DNA of 34,515 bases from Streptomyces sp. ISL-11. GTDB taxonomy: Bacteria; Actinomycetota; Actinomycetes; Streptomycetales; Streptomycetaceae. The notes below the pieces were generated by a model, which ran no database searches, was not told the origin of the DNA, and saw nothing but the letters and a program-made list of their open reading frames with translations. The stretch covers positions 12,704 to 47,218 of the forward strand of contig NZ_JAGGOL010000003.1 in the NCBI RefSeq assembly GCF_018614525.1, in the 5' to 3' direction. Positions 24,239 through 31,500 of the stretch are shown piece after piece. The position numbers were made by a program, and so were the translations under genes. The stretch's first letter is position 1; every line of letters begins with the position of its first letter.

Positions 24239-24433
24239 GTGAATCTCTCACTCTCCGCCGTCGTCGTCCTGGGCGTCATCACCGTCTTCATCCTGCGCGC
24301 CCGCACTGTCGGTCCCGGTACCGCCGTCGTGCTTTTCCTCTTCGGCTTCTTCGCCGCCGGCACCGGCGCGGCCGGGCCCATCAACCGCGTGTGCGCCGCG
24401 CTCATCCACGCCATCCCCAACCTGACCTCCTGA
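24239..24433 (+). CDS. Small two-helix membrane protein (spread-type)
   Basis: The 64-aa protein from the GTG at 24239 has ACAGGAGAA just upstream. It is two hydrophobic helices (about residues 4-20 and 25-45) and a short C-terminal amphipathic segment. Small hydrophobic Spd proteins encoded right after traB help the element spread along the mycelium in Streptomyces plasmids. This gene has that position and make-up, but no sequence motif proves it. Longer upstream frames would read through the repeat cluster and are rejected. Confidence 0.65.
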   Translation: MNLSLSAVVVLGVITVFILRARTVGPGTAVVLFLFGFFAAGTGAAGPINRVCAALIHAIPNLTS

Positions 24434-24447
24434 CAGGGGAAAGCTTC

Positions 24448-24756
24448 ATGCGCCAACCGCCCCCGCCCAACGTGACGTTAGGGCCCCTGGCCCCGCACAT
24501 CCCCGCCGACCTCTACCGCCAGGCCGATGGCCGCCCCTTCGTCATCGTCCAGGCCGCTCCTGCCCCCGAACGCACGGCCCGCGTCTACGCCCGCCCCGTC
24601 TTCATCGGCCTGGCCGTCGCCTTCGGCCTCATGGGCATGGCGGCCGCCGCCCTGGCCCTGTTCGAGTTCGCCGTGCGCACCGCGGCCGTCGTCGGCTCGC
24701 TGACCGGCCCGATTGGGGTCGGTCTGAGTCTCAAGCTCTTCCACTCCAAGAAGTAG
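24448..24756 (+). CDS. Small membrane protein, 102 aa, with a TTA codon
   Basis: The ATG at 24448 lies 14 bp after the previous stop, with AGGGGAAAG upstream. A proline-rich start is followed by a soluble segment and two hydrophobic helices (about 54-76 and 81-98) with a Lys-Lys end. Codon 11 is TTA (24478-24480). It probably belongs to the same spread-protein group. No named family is recognised with confidence. Confidence 0.65.
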   Translation: MRQPPPPNVTLGPLAPHIPADLYRQADGRPFVIVQAAPAPERTARVYARPVFIGLAVAFGLMGMAAAALALFEFAVRTAAVVGSLTGPIGVGLSLKLFHSKK

Positions 24757-24771
24757 CCCCAGAGGTCCCTT

Positions 24772-25110
24772 GTGATCCGCCGTTTCCTCGCACGCCGACG
24801 CCTGGCAATCCGCTTCCACCCTGCGTGGTACTCCCACCGGTTGGGTCATCGCCCCATCGGCCCCCGCCCCATGCTCGCCCTGCACCGCCTCCCCGACCCC
24901 GCATGCCCCACCTGCGGAGGTGACGGCGCCGTAATGTCCGGCTACCCCGGGGCGGAAGAGCCCGACTTCGAGGACTGCCACTGCGCACCGTTCCTGCCCC
25001 TGGCCCGGGTGTGGCTGCCCCACAACACGGCCACGCTCCAGCGCTGCTCCGTCTGCAACCACCGCCGCCGCGCATGCGCCTGCACCTTCGCCACCGAACC
25101 GCCCTTCTGA
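24772..25110 (+). CDS. Hypothetical cysteine-rich protein, 112 aa
   Basis: The GTG at 24772 follows the previous stop by 15 bp. The protein has a basic amino end, a CPTCGGDG knuckle (about residue 43), CHC near residue 68, and a C-terminal CSVC-CAC set. Together these could hold one or two zinc ions in a DnaJ-like or ribbon fold. No function is assigned. The position between membrane proteins and ssb places it in the transfer/replication operon. Confidence 0.6.
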   Translation: MIRRFLARRRLAIRFHPAWYSHRLGHRPIGPRPMLALHRLPDPACPTCGGDGAVMSGYPGAEEPDFEDCHCAPFLPLARVWLPHNTATLQRCSVCNHRRRACACTFATEPPF

Positions 25111-25130
25111 CCTGCACCGAGGAGACCGGC

Positions 25131-25568
25131 ATGTCGTTCGGAGAGACCCCGATCACCGTCATTGGCAACTTGACCGCCGACCCGGAACTGAAGTTCACCG
25201 ACGTCGGGGCGCCGCTCGCGAAGTTCACGGTCGCCTGTACCCCACGCACCTTCGACCGCGAGGCGAACCAGTGGAAGGACGGCAAGTCCACGTTCTTCCG
25301 CTGCGCCGCATGGCGCTCGCTCGCGGAGCACGTCGCCGAGTCCTTGGTGAAGGGCTCACGGGTGGTGCTGTCCGGCCGGATCCGCCAGCACGACTGGCAG
25401 ACCCCGGAAGGTGAGAATCGCTCGATGCTGGCCGTCGAGGTCGACGACATCGGCGCATCCCTGCGCTTCACCACCGTCACGGTCAACGGCAAGCGCCCCG
25501 CCGCGTCGGCACCGGCCGGTGCCGACGCGTGGGCCACCGACGGCAAGACCGCCGAACCGTCGTTCTAG
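25131..25568 (+). CDS. ssb: Single-stranded DNA-binding protein (element copy)
   Basis: The 145-aa SSB has an OB fold visible over residues 5-110 (ITVIGNLTADPELKF, FRCAAWRSLAEHVAESL, GSRVVLSGRI). It should coat single strands during element replication or transfer. The Ala/Pro-rich tail is short and ends TAEPSF, lacking the acidic Asp-rich tip that normally recruits partner proteins in host SSB. Binding should be intact, while partner recruitment may differ. GAGGAGACC gives a good ribosome-binding site. Confidence 0.9.
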   Translation: MSFGETPITVIGNLTADPELKFTDVGAPLAKFTVACTPRTFDREANQWKDGKSTFFRCAAWRSLAEHVAESLVKGSRVVLSGRIRQHDWQTPEGENRSMLAVEVDDIGASLRFTTVTVNGKRPAASAPAGADAWATDGKTAEPSF

Positions 25569-25657
25569 ACGTGCCCGGGGCGACCGCCCGATCTCGCCAA
25601 AGACACGCGGTCGCCCCGGCCAACCAGTCCACAACAGACCTGTTGGAGGCATCCAGC

Positions 25658-26581
25658 ATGACGCATCGCACCACCACGCGGCGAGCACATCTGCTCTCTG
25701 CCGCTCTGGCTGCCGCAACGCGCGGCTGGCACGTCCACCCGCTGCGCCCCGGCGGCAAGGGCTCCGCCCTGCACGGCGAACACGCCTGCCCCCGCACCGG
25801 CGAGTGCGCCGGCGGACACCGTAAATGGGAGCAGCGCGCCACCACCGACCCTGACCGCATCCGCGCCGCCTGGATGGCCGGCCCGTTCAACATTGGTATC
25901 GCCACTGGCCCCTCCGGCCTGGTCGTCGTCGACCTGGACATCCCCAAGGAGAAGGTCGGGAAGGGTAGTTCGGACGCGCCTGACGGCGCGACGTCCTTTT
26001 CGGCGCTCTGCGAGCGCGCCGGACAGCCTTGGCCCGCCACCTACACGGTGCGGACGCCCAGCGGCGGCATGCACTTGTACTTCCGGACGCCGCACAGCCT
26101 CCACCTGCCCAGCACCACCAAGTCCGTGGCACCGAACATCGACACCCGGGCATGGGGCGGCAATATCGTCGCTGCGGGCAGCACCACCGCCGCGGGCGCG
26201 TACGAGGTGGTCGACGACGTCCCGGCGGTGGCCCTGCCCGGATGGCTGCTGCCGCGACTCCAGAGCGTGCCCAAACCCGCCACGGCGTCCGCCCCGCTGC
26301 TCATCCCGGGGCAGGCCACGCGTCGGGCTGAGGTGGCCCTGGAGCGCGAGACCGCACGGGTCAGGAACGCCCCGGAGGGTCAGCGGCATCACCTGCTGCT
26401 GACCCGCGCGATTGCGATCGGGCGGTTCATCATCTGGGGCGAGATCGCCCAGGACGTGGTCGAGGAGGCATTTGGGGTGGCGGGGGAGGCGGCCGGACTG
26501 CCCGCGGCCGAGTGCCGCGCCACGATTCACGACGCGCTGACCTACTCGGCACGCACCTGCCGCGGCCGGGAGACGACATGA
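25658..26581 (+). CDS. Prim-Pol type DNA primase/polymerase (replication initiator part 1)
   Basis: This 307-aa archaeo-eukaryotic-type primase-polymerase starts replication of the excised element. The N-terminal half shows the family motifs: the metal-binding VDLD (91-94) after the GIATGPSGLVV strand, and SGGMHLYF (135-142) with the catalytic histidine. Residues 210-307 are a helical tail. The domain matches the Prim-Pol class of AICE replication proteins, as opposed to RepSA or RepAM. I chose the ATG at 25658 (TGTTGGAGG upstream). Its stop overlaps the next start (ATGA), and a DUF3631 ATPase follows one gene later, the usual partner. Confidence 0.88.
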   Translation: MTHRTTTRRAHLLSAALAAATRGWHVHPLRPGGKGSALHGEHACPRTGECAGGHRKWEQRATTDPDRIRAAWMAGPFNIGIATGPSGLVVVDLDIPKEKVGKGSSDAPDGATSFSALCERAGQPWPATYTVRTPSGGMHLYFRTPHSLHLPSTTKSVAPNIDTRAWGGNIVAAGSTTAAGAYEVVDDVPAVALPGWLLPRLQSVPKPATASAPLLIPGQATRRAEVALERETARVRNAPEGQRHHLLLTRAIAIGRFIIWGEIAQDVVEEAFGVAGEAAGLPAAECRATIHDALTYSARTCRGRETT

Positions 26582-26943
26582 ACCCCGACCCACCCCGCCC
26601 GCAGCCCAAATGCCCGCCCGACACCGCCGACCGGCAGAACCGCGCCAACATGGCGCCACCGCCCGTTTCGCGGTGCGGCCGGGTGAAGGCCGCCCGTCAG
26701 GGCGTCCTTTCAGCCCTTCGCCCTGACCTGCACCCGGTCACCGTGACCGGCATCCGCCCCGGACTCCACGTCCGCGACATGCTGACGCGCAACCCCATCG
26801 CGGACTGGCTCTGCGCCTGCGGACACCACGAACGCGCCCACGGGAAGGCCAACGTCGCCGCGCTCGCCGCACGCGTTCACGTCGGCAACTGTCCCCACCA
26901 CTCCACGGCCACCGCCGCCCCCGCGAGGAGGACCGCAGCGTGA
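26578..26943 (+). CDS. Small zinc-ribbon-like protein, 121 aa
   Basis: The start overlaps the primase stop and its own stop overlaps the next gene's GTG, so it is translated as part of the replication trio. After a disordered Pro-rich beginning, a compact Cys/His set (CACGHHERAHG ... GNCPHH, about residues 80-110) could bind zinc. It may be a DNA-contact accessory of the primase. This is an inference from position only. Confidence 0.65.
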   Translation: MNPDPPRPQPKCPPDTADRQNRANMAPPPVSRCGRVKAARQGVLSALRPDLHPVTVTGIRPGLHVRDMLTRNPIADWLCACGHHERAHGKANVAALAARVHVGNCPHHSTATAAPARRTAA

Positions 26944-28193
26944 CCACACCCGACGCCTCCAGCACGCCCACGATCGACGGCGCCGCCGTGCTGGAAGACG
27001 TGAAAGCCTTCCACCGCCGCTTCAACGTCTTCCCCACCGAGGCCGCCTACGTCGCCGTCACGTTGTGGGACGCCCACGCCCACCTCATCGACGCCCTCGA
27101 CGGCACCGCACGCCTGGCGTTCCTCTCCCCGGAACCGGGCTCGGGCAAGTCCCGGGCCCTGGAGATCGTCGAAACCCTCACCCCCCGCGCCGCGACCACC
27201 GTTAACGCGTCCCCCAACGCCCTGTTCCGGCTGGTAGAGGCAGCCGAGGGCCCTCCGACCCTCCTCTTCGACGAGATCGACACCGTGTTCGGCCCCAAAG
27301 CCGGGGACAACGAGCCGGTGCGGGGTTTCCTGAACTCCGGATACCGGCGCGGTGCCAAGTCACTGCGCTGTGTCGGCGACGGCTCCAACCAGACCGCGGC
27401 CTGGTTCTCTTCGTTCTGCGCGGTCGCCATGGCCGGGCTCGGCTCCCTGCCCGACACGATCCTCACCCGCTCGATCATCATCCGCATGCGCAAGCGCGCC
27501 CCCAACGAGACGGTCGAGCCCTACCGCCGGCGCATCCACGAAAGGGAGGGCAACGCGCTGCGCGACCGGCTCGCCGAATGGGCCGACACCGTTCGCGATG
27601 ACGTCGCAGACGCCTGGCCGGTCATGCCCGAAGGGGTATCCGACCGCCCCGCCGACGTGTGGGAGCCCCTACTCGCCGTCGCGGACGCCGCTGGCGGGCA
27701 CTGGCCCACGCGGGCCCGCGCCGCCTGCCTGGAGCTGGTCCACACGGCGCAGGACGACGCGGCAGCGTCCCTCGGGGTCCGGCTCCTGACCGATCTGCGG
27801 GACGCGGTGTTCCGCGGCGCCGACCGGATGCCCACCGCGACCATCCTGGAGCGGCTGATGAGCCTGGACGACGCCCCGTGGGGCGACCTGGACGACAAAC
27901 CCATCAGCTCCCGCACCCTGGCGAAGTTGCTCGGCCAGTACGTCACCGCGGCGAACAAGCCGATCAAGCCGCGCGGGGTCCGGGTCGGCTCCGACACCCC
28001 GAAGGGCTACTACGCGGAGGACCTCGCCGACGCGTGGAAGCGGTACTGCCCCCCACCCCCCGGAAAGTTCGCAACAGCCGCAACGTGCGCCACACCGCAG
28101 GTCAACGGGGGTGAAACTGTGGCGGATCCGCTCCCCGACAGCCGCCACACGCCCCCGGAACCCGCCACGCGCCCGCTCAAGGTCGCCAGCTGA
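26940..28193 (+). CDS. DUF3631 P-loop ATPase (replication initiator part 2)
   Basis: The 417-aa protein has a P-loop ATPase with Walker A PEPGSGKS (64-71) and Walker B LLFDEID (108-114). It has a sensor-like region (GSLPDTILTRSIIIRMRKR) and the C-terminal DUF3631 part (about 190-370). DUF3631 proteins accompany Prim-Pol proteins in AICEs and are thought to be the helicase of the initiation complex. The GTG start overlaps the preceding gene. The last 75 bases of coding sequence already contain several CCGCCAC repeats, so the origin-like repeat field begins inside this gene. Confidence 0.87.
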   Translation: MTTPDASSTPTIDGAAVLEDVKAFHRRFNVFPTEAAYVAVTLWDAHAHLIDALDGTARLAFLSPEPGSGKSRALEIVETLTPRAATTVNASPNALFRLVEAAEGPPTLLFDEIDTVFGPKAGDNEPVRGFLNSGYRRGAKSLRCVGDGSNQTAAWFSSFCAVAMAGLGSLPDTILTRSIIIRMRKRAPNETVEPYRRRIHEREGNALRDRLAEWADTVRDDVADAWPVMPEGVSDRPADVWEPLLAVADAAGGHWPTRARAACLELVHTAQDDAAASLGVRLLTDLRDAVFRGADRMPTATILERLMSLDDAPWGDLDDKPISSRTLAKLLGQYVTAANKPIKPRGVRVGSDTPKGYYAEDLADAWKRYCPPPPGKFATAATCATPQVNGGETVADPLPDSRHTPPEPATRPLKVAS

Positions 28194-28306
28194 CCAGCCC
28201 GGATTCACCGGTGCCGCCACGCGCCCGCGTGGCGGCACCGATCCGCCACACAACCGCCAGCCGCCACAGAACCAGGCCGCTGACCAGCGGTGTTGCGGTG
28301 TGGCGG
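28119..28306. repeat. Cluster of eight CCGCCAC repeats around a 32-bp palindrome, candidate replication origin
   Basis: CCGCCAC or its complement starts at 28119, 28142, 28162, 28214, 28229, 28243, 28261 and 28300. The copies at 28214 and 28229 form part of a near-perfect palindrome, arms 28209-28223 and 28226-28240, with only two bases between the 15-bp arms. Eight copies within 188 bp are far more than chance even at this GC. The field follows the Prim-Pol/DUF3631 genes and precedes xis. Origin iterons are the favoured reading; the palindrome could also terminate the replication operon. Confidence 0.65.
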
Positions 28307-28376
28307 ATGTTGCGGACCTCGGAGAGGGAAAGGAAAACCACCGCCCCCGCCTCGGATGCCAAGGAGAGATCACCCC

Positions 28377-28604
28377 ATGGCAACAACATCTGCCACGAAC
28401 GCGCTGCGCGGAGGACTGCCGGACCGCTACCTAACCCCCGATGACATCGCCGAACTCCTCGACGTGCCCGTGGAAACCGTCTACCAGTGGCGCAAGAAGC
28501 GCACCGGTCCGCCCGGGTTTCGTGTCGGCAAGCACCTTCGCTACGACCCCACCGACGTCCACCACTGGATAGCCGAGCGCAAGGCCGCCGACACGGCCGC
28601 TTGA
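28377..28604 (+). CDS. xis: Excisionase / MerR-like helix-turn-helix protein
   Basis: The 75-aa protein is a single excisionase-type winged helix (YLTPDDIAELLDVPVETVYQ ... GFRVGKHLRYDPTDVHHWI). It directs the integrase toward excision by bending DNA at the attachment site. AAGGAGAG sits 7 bp before the ATG, a strong site. It lies just before int, as in pSAM2 and most AICEs, but a hairpin (28621-28652) separates the two. Confidence 0.92.
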   Translation: MATTSATNALRGGLPDRYLTPDDIAELLDVPVETVYQWRKKRTGPPGFRVGKHLRYDPTDVHHWIAERKAADTAA

Positions 28605-28620
28605 TCCCACCTCGCCAACA

Positions 28621-28652
28621 GCAGGGGCACGCCCGTACGGGTGTGCCCCTGC
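28621..28652 (+). terminator. Hairpin between xis and int
   Basis: GCAGGGGCAC (28621-28630) pairs with GTGCCCCTGC (28643-28652), and between them CCCGTACGGG (28632-28641) is itself a palindrome. It starts 17 bp after the xis stop and ends 10 bp before the int ribosome-binding site, so it could terminate or attenuate transcription between the two genes. It also excludes a longer int start at 28641. Confidence 0.6.
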
Positions 28653-28673
28653 CGCATTCTCGAAGGAGCGTCC

Positions 28674-29939
28674 TTGGCCGGCCACATCCAAGACCGCTGG
28701 TACAAGACCACAACCACCCCTGGCGGGGAGACCGCCCGAGTCAAGACCGACCGCCACGGCACCGGGATGCGCTACCGCGCCCGCTACGTCGGACCCGACG
28801 GCACCGAGAAGAGCAAATCCTTCCCCGACCGTCAGAAGCGTCTCGCTGAACAGTGGCTCACTCACATCGAGGCCGACATGTCGCGCGGGCAGTACATCGA
28901 CCCGACCGCCGGCCGAGCCACCTTCCGCCAGTACGGTGAGAAGTGGCTGGCAGCGCAGACCACCGACATGACGACGCGCACCACGGTGGAGGTTCAACTC
29001 CGGCGCCACGCCTTCCCGTATCTCGGAACGCGCCCTCTCGGATCTTTCCAACCCGGGCATATCAGAGAGTGGATCAGCGAGCTGGAACGTGTGCTGCCAG
29101 CGGCGTCCTACCGTCGTGTCATCTTCGCGAGCGTGTCAGCGGTCCTGAGCGCTGCCGTGGACGACGGCCATCTTCCCAAGAACCCCTGCAAGGCCAATTC
29201 GGTGCGTGCACCGAGGTCGGCCGCGCCCCGCGTGCAACCTTGGTCGGTCGAGCGCACCTTCGCCGTGCAGGCGGCCCTCCCTGGGCGCTACCAAGCAATG
29301 GTCGACGTAGGCGGCGGGGTCGGGCTCCGTCAGGGAGAGATCTTCGGCCTTCCCGACGACCACGTGGACTACGAATCGGGCTGGCTGCATGTGTCTGTCC
29401 AAGTGAAGGTCGTGAACGGACACTTGGTGTTCGCCCCACCGAAGGGCAGGAAGGAGCGGGACGTGCCCCTGGCCGGGCGCGTGAGCCGCGCCCTCAGGCA
29501 GCACCGGATCGACTTCCCTCCCGTGGATGTCACGCTCCCGTGGTTACGCCCGGACGGCCCGCCTGTGACCAAACGGCTGTTCTTCTCCCTGCCAAGCGGC
29601 GGTGCGGTCCGGCGTACCGACTTCAACACCCGCGTGTGGAAGCCTGCCCTGGCGGCAGCCGGCGTCATACCGGAGCCTAAGGTCGGCGAGCGCTACGACT
29701 CGGCGCGCGAGCACGGGATGCACGCCCTGAGGCACTTCTACGCCTCGGTTCTGCTCGACGCCGGGGAAAACATCAAGGCCCTGAGCCACTACCTCGGGCA
29801 CACGGATCCCGGCTTCACGCTCCGGACGTACACGCACCTGATGCCCAGCAGCGAGGGGCGCACCCGGAAGGCCGTGGACAGCGTGTACGAGGCCGCCGAT
29901 TCCGCCCCGGACGGCCCACAGACGGCCCGGGGCGAGTGA
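28674..29939 (+). CDS. int: Tyrosine-recombinase integrase
   Basis: The 421-aa site-specific recombinase integrates and excises the element. An N-terminal arm-binding/SAM-like part (about 1-165) precedes the catalytic domain. The catalytic residues visible are Arg219 (GLRQGE), a lysine in PKGRKERDVPL, His350 and Arg353 (HALRH), His376 (LGH) and the nucleophile Tyr386 (RTYTHL). I chose the TTG at 28674 (AAGGAG seven bases upstream); the alternative at 28641 overlaps the hairpin. Codon 291 is TTA. The gene ends 76 bp from attR. The target is the 3' end of a glutamine-synthetase-type gene, unusual because most AICE integrases use tRNA genes. Confidence 0.95.
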   Translation: MAGHIQDRWYKTTTTPGGETARVKTDRHGTGMRYRARYVGPDGTEKSKSFPDRQKRLAEQWLTHIEADMSRGQYIDPTAGRATFRQYGEKWLAAQTTDMTTRTTVEVQLRRHAFPYLGTRPLGSFQPGHIREWISELERVLPAASYRRVIFASVSAVLSAAVDDGHLPKNPCKANSVRAPRSAAPRVQPWSVERTFAVQAALPGRYQAMVDVGGGVGLRQGEIFGLPDDHVDYESGWLHVSVQVKVVNGHLVFAPPKGRKERDVPLAGRVSRALRQHRIDFPPVDVTLPWLRPDGPPVTKRLFFSLPSGGAVRRTDFNTRVWKPALAAAGVIPEPKVGERYDSAREHGMHALRHFYASVLLDAGENIKALSHYLGHTDPGFTLRTYTHLMPSSEGRTRKAVDSVYEAADSAPDGPQTARGE

Positions 29940-29944
29940 GGCAC

Positions 29945-29979
29945 CTCCGGGCCGACGGTTCATGACCGTCGGCCCGGAG
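29945..29979. terminator. Bidirectional hairpin at the right end of the element
   Basis: Perfect 15-bp arms at 29945-29959 and 29965-29979 enclose the loop TCATG. It starts six bases after the int stop and lies 35 bp beyond the glnA2 stop on the other strand. It can terminate int and also replace the natural glnA2 terminator that integration pushed to 10415. Confidence 0.85.
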
Positions 29980-30013
29980 TGCTGTCAGCTTGCGAGAACG
30001 CCCTGACCTGCCC

Positions 30014-31375
30014 TTACAGCACCGGCAGCATCTTCCGCAGCTCGAAGGCGGTGACCTCGGAGCGGTACTCCTCCCACTCCTGCTTCTTGTTGCGCAGGAA
30101 GAAGTCGAAGACGTGCTCGCCGAGCGTCTCGGCGACCAGTTCGCTGCGCTCCATCAGCTCGATCGCCTCGCCGAGGTTCTGCGGCAGCGGCTCGATGCCC
30201 ATGGCGCGGCGCTCGGCGTCGGAGAGCGCCCAGACGTCGTCGTCGGCGCCGGCGGGGAGCTCGTAGCCCTCCTCGATGCCCTTGAGGCCGGCGGCCAGCA
30301 GGACCGCGTAGGTCAGGTAGGGGTTGGCGCCGGAGTCGATGGAGCGGACCTCGACGCGGGCCGAGCCGGTCTTGCCGGGCTTGTACATCGGCACGCGGAT
30401 GAGCGCGGAGCGGTTGTTGTGGCCCCAGCAGATGTACGAGGGGGCCTCGCCGCCCGCGCCGGCGCTGCGGGCCGAGCCGCCCCAGATGCGCTTGTAGGAA
30501 TTGACCCACTGGTTGGTGACGGCCGAGATCTCGGCGGCGTGCTTGAGCAGGCCCGCGATGAAGGACCGGCCGACCTTGGAGAGCTGGTACTCCGCGCCGG
30601 ACTCGTAGAAGGCGTTGCGGTCGCCCTCGAAGAGGGAGAGGTGGGTGTGCATGCCGGAGCCCGGGAACTCCGAGAACGGCTTGGGCATGAACGTGGCCTG
30701 CACGCCCTGCTCCAGCGCCACCTGCTTCATCACCAGCCGGAACGTCATGATGTTGTCGGCGGTGGAGAGCGCGTCGGCGTAGCGCAGGTCGATCTCCTGC
30801 TGGCCGGGGGCGCCCTCGTGGTGGCTGAACTCCACCGAGATGCCCATGGATTCGAGCATGGTGATGGCCTGGCGGCGGAAGTCCATGCCCACGTTCTGCG
30901 GGGTGTGGTCGAAGTAGCCGGAGGAGTCGGCGGGAACCGGGCGGGTGCCGTCGACCGGCTTGTCCTTGAGCAGGAAGAACTCGATCTCGGGGTGGGTGTA
31001 GAAGGTGAACCCGAGGTCGGAGGTCTTGGCGAGGATGCGCTTGAGGACGTAGCGCGGGTCGGCGTAGGACGGCGAGCCGTCCGGCATGAGGATGTCGCAG
31101 AACATCCGGGCGGTGCCGGGGGCCTCGGCGCGCCAGGGCAGGATCTGGAAGGTGCCCGGATCCGGCTTGGCGATCATGTCGGATTCGTAGACCCGGGCGA
31201 AGCCCTCGATCGCGGAGCCGTCGAAGCCGATGCCCTCGTCGAACGCCTGCTCCAGCTCGGCCGGGGCGACGGCCACGGACTTCAGATAGCCGAGGACATC
31301 GGTGAACCACAGCCGTACGAACCGGATGTCGCGCTCTTCGAGCGTGCGGAGCACGAACTCCTGCTGCTTATCCAT
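30014..31375 (-). CDS. glnA2: Glutamine-synthetase-family enzyme, GlnA2 type (host gene of the attachment site)
   Basis: The 453-aa type-I glutamine-synthetase-like ligase resembles GlnA2 of S. coelicolor, reported to be a gamma-glutamylpolyamine synthetase; the assignment rests on length, start (MDKQQEFVLRTLEERDIRF) and location near glnE. Ligand and metal motifs are visible: GIGFDGSAIEGF, HPEIEFFL, HHEGAPGQQEIDLRYADAL, GSGMHTHLS, GGEAPSYICWGHNNRSALIR and RSIDSGANPY. A GYELP segment sits where GlnA has the adenylylated tyrosine loop; whether GlnE modifies it is unknown. The protein is intact: the element restored the last 28 codons exactly and changed only the stop codon from TAG to TAA. AAGGATAGG precedes the ATG. 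Ordinary GlnA is the main alternative. Confidence 0.88.
   Translation of the reverse strand: MDKQQEFVLRTLEERDIRFVRLWFTDVLGYLKSVAVAPAELEQAFDEGIGFDGSAIEGFARVYESDMIAKPDPGTFQILPWRAEAPGTARMFCDILMPDGSPSYADPRYVLKRILAKTSDLGFTFYTHPEIEFFLLKDKPVDGTRPVPADSSGYFDHTPQNVGMDFRRQAITMLESMGISVEFSHHEGAPGQQEIDLRYADALSTADNIMTFRLVMKQVALEQGVQATFMPKPFSEFPGSGMHTHLSLFEGDRNAFYESGAEYQLSKVGRSFIAGLLKHAAEISAVTNQWVNSYKRIWGGSARSAGAGGEAPSYICWGHNNRSALIRVPMYKPGKTGSARVEVRSIDSGANPYLTYAVLLAAGLKGIEEGYELPAGADDDVWALSDAERRAMGIEPLPQNLGEAIELMERSELVAETLGEHVFDFFLRNKKQEWEEYRSEVTAFELRKMLPVL
30015..30100. repeat. attR: attR: right copy of the 86-bp direct repeat
   Basis: Identical to 10454-10539. Here it is the functional 3' end of glnA2, so the element carries its own copy of the last 28 codons. 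The stop is completed by an element base: TAA instead of the TAG at the left end. Confidence 0.93.
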
Positions 31376-31454
31376 ATCTACCTATCCTTGCAGGTCGGAC
31401 GGCTCGTACAAGCGGTGTGGGCGGGCGGCCGGGCCTTGAGTATCGCGTTCTCCG

Positions 31455-31470
31455 GTTACCTCTGGGTTTC
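31455..31470 (-). promoter_or_regulatory. GlnR-like half-box upstream of glnA2
   Basis: Read on the minus strand, GAAAC-CCAGAG-GTAAC matches one GaAAc-n6-gTnAc pair of the Streptomyces GlnR consensus and lies 80-95 bp before the glnA2 start. The flanking half-sites of a full box are poor, so control by GlnR is only possible. Confidence 0.3.
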
Positions 31471-31500
31471 CCGGAGACGCCCCCTACTGATGCATCGTAC

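Larger units (their letters stand above)
10454..30100. mobile_element. Integrated actinomycete integrative and conjugative element (AICE) of about 19.6 kb
   Basis: The element is bounded by an 86-bp direct repeat and holds every AICE module: tyrosine integrase and excisionase beside attR, a Prim-Pol plus DUF3631 replication module, an SSB, an FtsK/SpoIIIE-type TraB, small spread-type membrane proteins, GntR and XRE regulators, and Nudix and HD hydrolases. One unit (10454-30014) is 19,561 bp. Nothing needed for excision, replication or transfer looks broken, so it may be functional. The unusual points are the attachment site in a protein gene, a diguanylate cyclase, the TTA-codon load and the two-gene low-GC cargo at the end far from int. 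Confidence 0.93.
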
